Of a DNA stretch of 12,561 nucleotides, positions 7,348 through 12,561 are shown in pieces (positions within the stretch are counted from its first letter, which is position 1; each line of letters starts with the position of its first letter). The DNA is taken from positions 1-12,561 of the forward strand of contig SFHG01000048.1 in the NCBI GenBank assembly GCA_004555765.1, given 5' to 3'. This DNA comes from Bacteroidales bacterium. GTDB taxonomy: Bacteria; Bacteroidota; Bacteroidia; Bacteroidales; Porphyromonadaceae. The translations under genes were made by a program, and so were the position numbers. Under the pieces are notes generated by a model. It was not told the origin of the DNA. It saw nothing but the letters and a program-made list of their open reading frames with translations, and did not search any database.

Positions 7348-10300
7348 TCAGAATGTTGCGGTGATCGAGCAGGAGAGTCGACGGGCGAAAGGATAAGCCA
7401 AGCCACGCTCTACCTCAATGCTGGAGAATGTTGCAATATCATTCATCAGCAATGCGACCTTAAGATACTTCGCACCGATGGCAGAGTAGACACTTTTCGG
7501 GAAGATGTAATAGAGAGATACGGAGGAAATGTTCAGTTCGTTTCTCTCTTGGACAAATCGAGAGGTCGGTCTGGTCATCCAACTGCTGTCAAACCTCTTG
7601 TACCTCGTCACCTGTCCTACTTCTCTCCAGCGTCCCTCTGCAAGTCGCTTGTCTACATTGTACCTAATGGGGGCGTTCTCCACTTTATTTACGAGGGTTG
7701 CATTATAGCTCTGTCCGCCTGCCAGATATGACAGTATGGCAGATAATCCGAATCCTTTGTATTCTGCGTTAATGCCGACATTGCCGCGGATCTTTGGTGT
7801 CTCATCTCCGACGGGGACGAGATCGGACGGGTCGTAAGTATAGGTGAGCTCACCATTCTTCTTCACAAACACCTCTACTCCCCTTGCAGGATCGATCCCG
7901 GCGGACTTTACGGCCCATATGGTCGTCATCGACTGACCATCTTGGAAGAGCTGAACAGGTCCTGAGAAATCTCCTCTTGTCGAATTTTTCTTCACCCTGC
8001 TGTTATACTCGCGGAGGCTCTCCGAGAGGCTTACGATGTAGTTCTTATTGTGGCTGAGCGATCCAAAAAGATTGACATAACCCTCCTTGCCACGCCACAG
8101 AGCATAGGACAGTTTGGTCTCAAAGCCGGTATTTCGCACAAGTCCCAAGTTGTCCTTAACGGTGGTGAAGCCGGTGGATCCCGGTATGGTCAGGTCAGTA
8201 AGCATATTTCTCGTGTCTGCCTGATAGAGATCTACCGTAAGGTTAAGCCCCCAGAGTCGTAGGTCGAAGCCAATATTCTTGTCCAGCTTCTGCTCCCACT
8301 TGAGATCCGGGTTGGGCATATTGGTGAGATACGCGCCGGTAAACTCTCCGTAGAGTACTCCCGGGAAATACTTATAGGTCGAGACTGCGGTATTTGTCAG
8401 GAAGTTCTGATTGCCGGTGAGACCGATGGAAGCTCTCAGCTTGAGCATCGTAAGAGGCTCAAATGTCATCCACGACTCTTTGTGGACATTCCATCCCGCA
8501 CCCAGCGACCAGCTGTTGGCCCACCTGTTGTTCGCTCCGTAAAGAGATGAGGCGCCGCGCCTAAAGGTCGCATCCAGAAGATAGCGGTCATGATAGTCAT
8601 AGGAGGCCGAGAGAAGGAAGCTCAGCTCGCGGCGTATCGTAGAGGTTCCCACCGGGATACTGCCCTTGGCATATTGCTTGGCAAACGTAATATCGGCAAT
8701 GTCACTGTTGGAAAAGCCAACGGCTCTGTGCGAATAGCTTGAGCCCGAACTTTGGGCGACAAACGCACCTGCATTCAGGAAGAAGCTGTGTACGTCTATT
8801 GACTTGTTGTAACTGAAGTTTAGGTCTCCTGTCAGTCGATCACTCTGACCGTTGGCCAGGTAATACTCCCCTCGCTCGTCAGCCCTGTCGGCAGAGTAGT
8901 TGATAAACCGAGAGTGATCGGCGGGGTAAAACTTATTATCCTCACTTAGTTTTTTATTCCACCCTGCCCTGAGTACGGCTTTCAGCTCCATGGTAGGGCG
9001 CCACTCGGCATAGAAGTTGTCGGTGATGTCGTAGTACTTGCTGGACAGTAACGTCCCAATGACGGCATCGTACATTGGGTTTGCGGTTTTACCCTCCACC
9101 TCGCTATATGCGGCAATACGCAGAATATTGCCATTCTTGTCGGTCGCTTCCCAATAAGGATTCAGCTTTGCATAGTCCGAAAATGAGCCGTAGGGTGAGT
9201 CGTATCCGTTGTTTGCCAATACTGTGAGAGTATTGCGGAAGATAAGATTGTCCTTTCGGTATGCAATGTTGGCAGTCGTGGCAATCGTCGAGCGGCCTGA
9301 CCCCTTCATCACGCCCTTAGTGTCGTTGTAGCTGAAGTCAATCGTGGCTCTAAGGCTTTGGGCATCACCCAGCTCCACACTGAGATTGTGCTTCTGACCG
9401 ATACCCAGGCGAAGCGGTTTCGCGAGCCAATAGGTGTTCAGCCCCTCCAATGCTCTCTTGCGGCGCTCATTATACAGCTTTTGGTTGATCTCCCATCCGG
9501 CAATCGTCTTGGAACTGTCATACATGCCATCCAGCTTCTCCACCTCTACTTTCTCCAAGCTGTTGGTAAGGTTGTAGCTGGACAGGTCGGGGATCTCAAA
9601 GGATACGGTTCCGTTGTAGGTTATTCTCTGCTCGTTCCCCGAGAGCTTCTTGGTCTCCACGACGATGACACCATTTGCAGCCTTTGATCCATACAGAGCT
9701 TTTGCAGAGGCATCCTTTAGGATCGTGATCGACTCCACTCTGTTCATGTCCATATCTACGATGGTCTGGATGCTGGTCTCGAAGCCGTCGAGGATGAATA
9801 GTGGTTGGTTGGGATTGTTGGCGAAGTCGCCTTTCAAGCTCTCCGCCCCCTGTGTCGGGATACTGGAGACGCCGCGCATCGATATGTCCGGCAAACTGTT
9901 GGGGTCGGATCCGGACAGTAGATTGGTGGGCGAGTAAATCGTGGGATCGATGGTCGTAAGGCTGTTCAGGATGTTTTGGTTTCCCACCGTGGTCAGCTGT
10001 TTGCTGTCCACCGAGGTGGACGATCCGGTGAAGCTGCCCATCTTCCGGGTGTAAATACCGGTGACCACCACTTCTTCAAGCACTTGAGAGTTCTCCAGAG
10101 TCAGATCCATCACTATCTTACCCTTGGTACCCCTGAATACAACCGTCTTCTTTTCAAGTCCGAGAAATGAGAAGACGACCTCGACGTCTCTGTCTTTTGG
10201 TATCGTGAAGCTGTAGTTGCCATCCATATCCGTAGCCATTGCAATCTTCTGCGATTTGCCCAAGATGCCGGCACTCATCAACGGTTCTCCGAGGTCATCA

Positions 10301-10668
10301 CAGAGGACTCCGTTTACACTGATGTCGGAGGGGGCATCAGATATGGTCTTGATCACAATCTTTCCGGAGCTTACCTCCCAGCCGAGTCCGGTATCTTTGA
10401 GGACACGGGTGAGCAGATCCCGAAGCGGTTCTTTTCGGGCAATGATGGTGACCTTTTCAAGTCGTTCGGCCTGACCGGCAGTAAACACCACCGGCATACC
10501 GGTGACCTTTTCCAGGGTCTCGAAGAAGGAGGCTCCAGTTCCCTCCTTGAGCGACAGACGCACAGTCTGCTCTCCGGAGGCGTTGTCTTGAGCACGCAGA
10601 GCGCACGGCGCAAGTAACATACTCAAGAGGATGATCAGGATCCTCGATTGATAGATTATGTCTCTCAT
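7348..10668 (-). CDS. SusC/RagA-family TonB-dependent outer-membrane transporter with STN domain
   Basis: The product is 1106 residues from ATG 10666-10668 (MRDIIYQSRILIILLSMLLAP, signal peptide cleaved near ALRA-Q27). In-frame ATGs further upstream (10686, 10773) lack a signal-like n-region, and the latter overlaps the preceding gene. The domains in order are an STN (secretin/TonB short N-terminal) domain at about 35-108, a carboxypeptidase D regulatory-like beta-sandwich at about 114-196 (TDMDGNYSFTIP), a TonB-box-like VLEEVVVTG at about 196-204, a plug to about 342, and then a 22-strand-type barrel ending in Phe. The plug holds MRGVSS, PLFILDGFE at 289-297, and ILKDASAKALYGS followed by KAANGVIVVETK. 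The protein imports nutrient captured by its SusD partner, using TonB-ExbBD energy. The STN domain is the part that usually signals to a FecR-type anti-sigma factor, but no sigma or anti-sigma gene lies in the window. The gap to the tlpA-like gene is 43 bp and to susD is 39 bp. Confidence 0.96.
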   Translation of the reverse strand: MRDIIYQSRILIILLSMLLAPCALRAQDNASGEQTVRLSLKEGTGASFFETLEKVTGMPVVFTAGQAERLEKVTIIARKEPLRDLLTRVLKDTGLGWEVSSGKIVIKTISDAPSDISVNGVLCDDLGEPLMSAGILGKSQKIAMATDMDGNYSFTIPKDRDVEVVFSFLGLEKKTVVFRGTKGKIVMDLTLENSQVLEEVVVTGIYTRKMGSFTGSSTSVDSKQLTTVGNQNILNSLTTIDPTIYSPTNLLSGSDPNSLPDISMRGVSSIPTQGAESLKGDFANNPNQPLFILDGFETSIQTIVDMDMNRVESITILKDASAKALYGSKAANGVIVVETKKLSGNEQRITYNGTVSFEIPDLSSYNLTNSLEKVEVEKLDGMYDSSKTIAGWEINQKLYNERRKRALEGLNTYWLAKPLRLGIGQKHNLSVELGDAQSLRATIDFSYNDTKGVMKGSGRSTIATTANIAYRKDNLIFRNTLTVLANNGYDSPYGSFSDYAKLNPYWEATDKNGNILRIAAYSEVEGKTANPMYDAVIGTLLSSKYYDITDNFYAEWRPTMELKAVLRAGWNKKLSEDNKFYPADHSRFINYSADRADERGEYYLANGQSDRLTGDLNFSYNKSIDVHSFFLNAGAFVAQSSGSSYSHRAVGFSNSDIADITFAKQYAKGSIPVGTSTIRRELSFLLSASYDYHDRYLLDATFRRGASSLYGANNRWANSWSLGAGWNVHKESWMTFEPLTMLKLRASIGLTGNQNFLTNTAVSTYKYFPGVLYGEFTGAYLTNMPNPDLKWEQKLDKNIGFDLRLWGLNLTVDLYQADTRNMLTDLTIPGSTGFTTVKDNLGLVRNTGFETKLSYALWRGKEGYVNLFGSLSHNKNYIVSLSESLREYNSRVKKNSTRGDFSGPVQLFQDGQSMTTIWAVKSAGIDPARGVEVFVKKNGELTYTYDPSDLVPVGDETPKIRGNVGINAEYKGFGLSAILSYLAGGQSYNATLVNKVENAPIRYNVDKRLAEGRWREVGQVTRYKRFDSSWMTRPTSRFVQERNELNISSVSLYYIFPKSVYSAIGAKYLKVALLMNDIATFSSIEVERGLAYPFARRLSCSITATF

Positions 10669-10711
10669 AAAAGGAGATTGTACCATAATATGCGTAATTA
10701 TGTTCAGTGTG

Positions 10712-11851
10712 TCAGTGTCCCAAGGTCTCCTCAAGGACGCTGTCCATATCTTCGGGATTGGAAGTGCGGACAAGAATCATCCCGTCCGGAGCTATGAGCA
10801 ACAGGGTGGGAATTGTCCGGACTCCATAGGTGTCACCGCTTGTCCCCTTGCCGTCATAGAAGTGATCCCAGTCGATCCCAAGCTCCTTGACGGCTTTGTC
10901 GTTATCGGCCTTACTCTCCTCCGACAGTCCGATGCTCAGTATGCGCAGACCTTTGTCCCCGTACATTTTGTGAAGTTTGGCGAGGTGGGGGATCCCTTTG
11001 CGGCACGGGCCACACCATGAGGCCCAGAAGTCTATGAGAAGGTATTGCCCTTCTGCCATGTAGTCGCTGAGGCGAGCCGTGTGTCCCTCCGTGTCGTCCA
11101 TCTCAAAGTCTTTGGCCATCCGACCGGCAGAGGTCTCCAAGATAAAGGAGTAGTCCTTAAACCAACTGGACATAAGCGGATCCTCTCTGACGACTGATGG
11201 TGCCGCATTGTATCTCTCCACATAATCCGCTTCGTCCTTGAACCCGATCTCGCGGAATACTGCTATGGCTATCGCGTCATTGTCGTGAGCAGTATAATAC
11301 TTGTCTGTGATCTCCTTGAAGACCGCACGCTTGATGTTGAGGATGGAGTCCATCTGCATAGTGATGTGGTCCACTTTCTCTTGATCATCTCTGGCGCGCA
11401 GCCGGTCATAGCCCAGCTCCAAGATTTGGTTTGTCAGTGGGTCAACTCGATCCTTCAGATCCTTGCGGAAGTTACCGAGGGACAGGTTCAGATTGTCTTC
11501 TGTATTCTGATCCCGAGACCACTCCAGGTGATAGCCCAGCGAGTCGGAGTACAGCAGTTTGCCGTTGCCCTCAAAGATCAATTCGTTGACCACCGTCTCG
11601 CTACCTATCATGATCCTGTAGATGTGTCGGGAGTCGGTGTCGGCCGAGTAGACAAATCCACCATCGGTTATCAGTACCGAGTCGACAGGTTCTTTCAGTG
11701 TATTGATCACATAGGCATAGCTCCCGTTGGTCGCATCCGGAAGGTTCTCTGCTTCCAAGGTGAATGAGGTGGCCTGTTTCTTGCCATTGCACCCCTCCAA
11801 TACCAAGAGAGGTAAAAACAAGAGAGAAAGACATTTTGAGTTTAGTTTCAT
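10712..11851 (-). CDS. TlpA-like thiol-disulfide lipoprotein with N-terminal DUF4369-like region
   Basis: The product is 379 residues from ATG 11849-11851 (MKLNSKCLSLLFLPLLVLEGC). An ATG three codons earlier (11858-11860, MTIMKL) is equally possible. The lipobox L-E-G-C21 predicts a lipoprotein, and the NGKKQ after it lacks acidic residues of the surface-export type, so a periplasm-facing anchor is likelier. Residues about 25-125 resemble DUF4369 (beta-rich, with SVLITDGGFVYSADTDS), and about 125-240 form a helical linker. The C-terminal domain from about 245 is a TlpA/ResA-like thioredoxin fold with LLIDFWASWCGPCRKGIPHL (C280 and C283), DFEM near its start, and the cis-Pro loop VRTIPT. Both redox cysteines are intact. 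It is the first gene of the six-gene cluster. It probably reduces or shuffles disulfides in the periplasm, in the imported protein substrate or in its operon partners; the direction of electron flow cannot be inferred. Confidence 0.92.
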   Translation of the reverse strand: MKLNSKCLSLLFLPLLVLEGCNGKKQATSFTLEAENLPDATNGSYAYVINTLKEPVDSVLITDGGFVYSADTDSRHIYRIMIGSETVVNELIFEGNGKLLYSDSLGYHLEWSRDQNTEDNLNLSLGNFRKDLKDRVDPLTNQILELGYDRLRARDDQEKVDHITMQMDSILNIKRAVFKEITDKYYTAHDNDAIAIAVFREIGFKDEADYVERYNAAPSVVREDPLMSSWFKDYSFILETSAGRMAKDFEMDDTEGHTARLSDYMAEGQYLLIDFWASWCGPCRKGIPHLAKLHKMYGDKGLRILSIGLSEESKADNDKAVKELGIDWDHFYDGKGTSGDTYGVRTIPTLLLIAPDGMILVRTSNPEDMDSVLEETLGH

Positions 11852-12003
11852 AATTGTCATAGATAATTATTTGTTAGCACTCTGTTTGTACTGTTATTGC
11901 TTTGATGAACAACCCCTTGATTAAACTCTACACTCTGTCCAAGCATTGTGCCACCAACATCAGCGAGAAATAACAAGCAGTAGGTTATGCCAAATTCAGC
12001 GAG

Positions 12004-12011
12004 CAAATATA
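12004..12011 (-). promoter_or_regulatory. Candidate Bacteroidetes -7 promoter element for the operon
   Basis: The minus strand reads TATATTTG, which fits the Bacteroidetes -7 consensus TAnnTTTG, in an A/T-rich stretch about 150 bp before the tlpA-like start. At the expected spacing (about 19-21 bp upstream) I find no clear TTTG -33 element, so the match is weak. A second TATTTTTG at 12336-12343 lies immediately after the sulP stop and is less likely. If correct, transcription would begin near 11995-12000 and leave a leader of about 140 bases. Confidence 0.33.
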
Positions 12012-12130
12012 ATCTTTTTTGATGACATTTATCCATTGATTCCTTAGAAAATTTGAGTGGAGTCAGAAAAGACGCTTTTTTCTTGGCAATGTTGTCCTAA
12101 AGTTTGGTAGGGGGATAAAAAGGATATAGC

Positions 12131-12158
12131 GCTAAGGCACAAAATTAGTTGCCTTAGC
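12131..12158. repeat. 9-bp inverted repeat (stem-loop)
   Basis: GCTAAGGCA (12131-12139) and TGCCTTAGC (12150-12158) are perfect complements around a 10-base A/T-rich loop. On the minus strand the stem is followed by GCTATATCCTTTTTATCCCC, which contains a run of five T about ten bases on. The structure could be a second terminator after sulP, an operator upstream of the operon promoter, or part of a repeat. The symmetry is certain; the role is not. Confidence 0.45.
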
Positions 12159-12237
12159 AAAGGGAACGTCCAATTCCTTTGTGACCACTACTTCCAACGG
12201 CAAAATGTAACACTCTTCGCGCAAGCAATCGGTAAAC

Positions 12238-12307
12238 TGAGACTTTTGCGAGAGACAGACCTCTCACTTTTTCTCAGTCCCCAACGCCCATCTCTCGCAA
12301 AGGTCAC
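12238..12307. repeat. Long intergenic palindromic element, possible sulP terminator
   Basis: TTTGCGAGAGA (12245-12255) and TCTCTCGCAAA (12291-12301) are an exact 11-bp inverted repeat. The symmetry continues outward imperfectly (GAGACT on one side, AGGTCAC on the other), giving about 17 bp with two mismatches, around a 35-base centre. Nested CTGAGA/TCTCAG copies lie inside and outside. It begins about 50 bp past the sulP stop. From memory it resembles short palindromic intergenic repeats (MITE-like) scattered in P. gingivalis-type genomes; I could not check copy number. Confidence 0.5.
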
Positions 12308-12349
12308 GTACCGGGAAGAGGACGAGATACAGGCTCAAAAATACTGCGG

Positions 12350-12561
12350 TTATTTGCTTAAGAGGGTCTGTGCACGCTCTAAGGCCGCGTGAATATCGGG
12401 GCAGATATTCTCCTCCGGGAGGACAGACTTAATGCCACCTGCGATTAGCGTGGTGCGCACCTCTTCGCTCACCCCCGAGAGGATGATGTGGATCTCGTCC
12501 TCACTCGAACTCTGAATGAGGGAGGTCAGGTTATTGATGCCTGTGGAGTCCATAAAAGGCA
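12350..12561 (-). CDS. SulP-family anion transporter, C-terminal STAS domain (partial, 5' end outside window)
   Basis: Only the last 70 codons are in the window, and the frame is open to the right edge (…PF just before M-D-S-T-G). MDSTGINNLTSLI carries the D-S-T-G loop typical of STAS domains. It is followed by IHIILSGVSEEVRTTLI, then GGIKSVLPEENICPDI, then the closing helix HAALERAQTLLSK. This order (strand, helix, SGV, 'eni..di..Al..a') fits the cytoplasmic STAS domain that ends SulP permeases. A free-standing STAS protein is less likely but not excluded, since the membrane part is not visible. SulP proteins move sulfate, bicarbonate or other anions across the inner membrane, with the STAS domain as regulatory module. 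It ends with TAA at 12350-12352, and the palindrome at 12245-12301 may terminate its transcript. A SulP-like fragment also appears at the left edge. Confidence 0.82.
   Translation of the reverse strand, partial: PFMDSTGINNLTSLIQSSSEDEIHIILSGVSEEVRTTLIAGGIKSVLPEENICPDIHAALERAQTLLSK

Larger units (their letters stand above)
11861..12349. other. Intergenic region between sulP and the tlpA-like gene
   Basis: This 489-bp stretch has no convincing gene on either strand. It holds, in minus-strand order, the large palindrome at 12245-12301, the 9-bp stem-loop at 12131-12158, an A/T-rich segment at about 11995-12060 with a possible promoter element, and roughly 140 bp of probable 5' leader of the tlpA-SusCD operon. 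In the leader itself I see no strong stem-loop or riboswitch-like structure. Confidence 0.6.

Noticed and set aside
10669..10773. A longer SusC start at 10771-10773, overlapping the tlpA-like gene.
   Set aside because: The extra 35 residues do not form a signal peptide and overlap the preceding coding sequence, whereas ATG 10666-10668 begins a clean signal sequence.
12001..12060. A possible riboswitch or structured leader upstream of the operon.
   Set aside because: No conserved aptamer-like pattern or multi-stem fold could be found by eye. Only the promoter-like element is supported.
1..12561. CRISPR arrays, tRNA or rRNA genes.
   Set aside because: No regularly spaced direct repeats, no tRNA-like cloverleaf with a CCA-type end, and no rRNA signature sequences were seen.

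Overview
The window looks like a Bacteroidales chromosome, most plausibly Porphyromonas or a close relative. The grounds are a SusC/RagA plus SusD/RagB pair, DUF4843 and PKD-like companion lipoproteins, genes without Shine-Dalgarno sites, a decayed IS5-type transposase resembling Porphyromonas gingivalis elements, and a short intergenic palindrome of a kind I associate with that genus. The genus is inference. All real genes read on the minus strand.

Right edge (12350-12561): the last part of a SulP-type anion transporter (STAS domain), whose 5' part lies outside the window. It is followed by about 490 bp without a gene (11861-12349). This gap holds a large palindrome just after the sulP stop, a second 9-bp stem-loop, and a weak Bacteroidetes-type promoter candidate.

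Core (11851 down to 521): six genes in one direction, closely spaced, and probably one operon. In transcription order they encode a TlpA/thioredoxin-fold lipoprotein with an N-terminal DUF4369-like region; a SusC/RagA TonB-dependent outer-membrane transporter with an extra STN domain; a SusD/RagB-like surface lipoprotein; a DUF4843 lipoprotein; a PKD-like lipoprotein; and a large metzincin-type zinc metalloprotease. The likely joint job is capture, cleavage and TonB-driven import of a proteinaceous or peptide nutrient. The SusC/D pair and the two accessory lipoproteins would form the outer-membrane uptake complex. The protease would trim the substrate, and the thioredoxin-like lipoprotein may deal with disulfides. 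The substrate is unknown.

Left edge (1-520): a scarred region. A perfect 14-bp inverted repeat follows the protease gene and is both a likely terminator and a likely IS tip. Behind it is the N-terminal part of an IS5-family transposase, with an in-frame stop and a likely frameshift. This is abruptly joined to a fragment of a second SulP-like gene that runs off the window. The operon is therefore bracketed by sulP sequence on both sides, which suggests a past duplication, integration or IS-mediated rearrangement.
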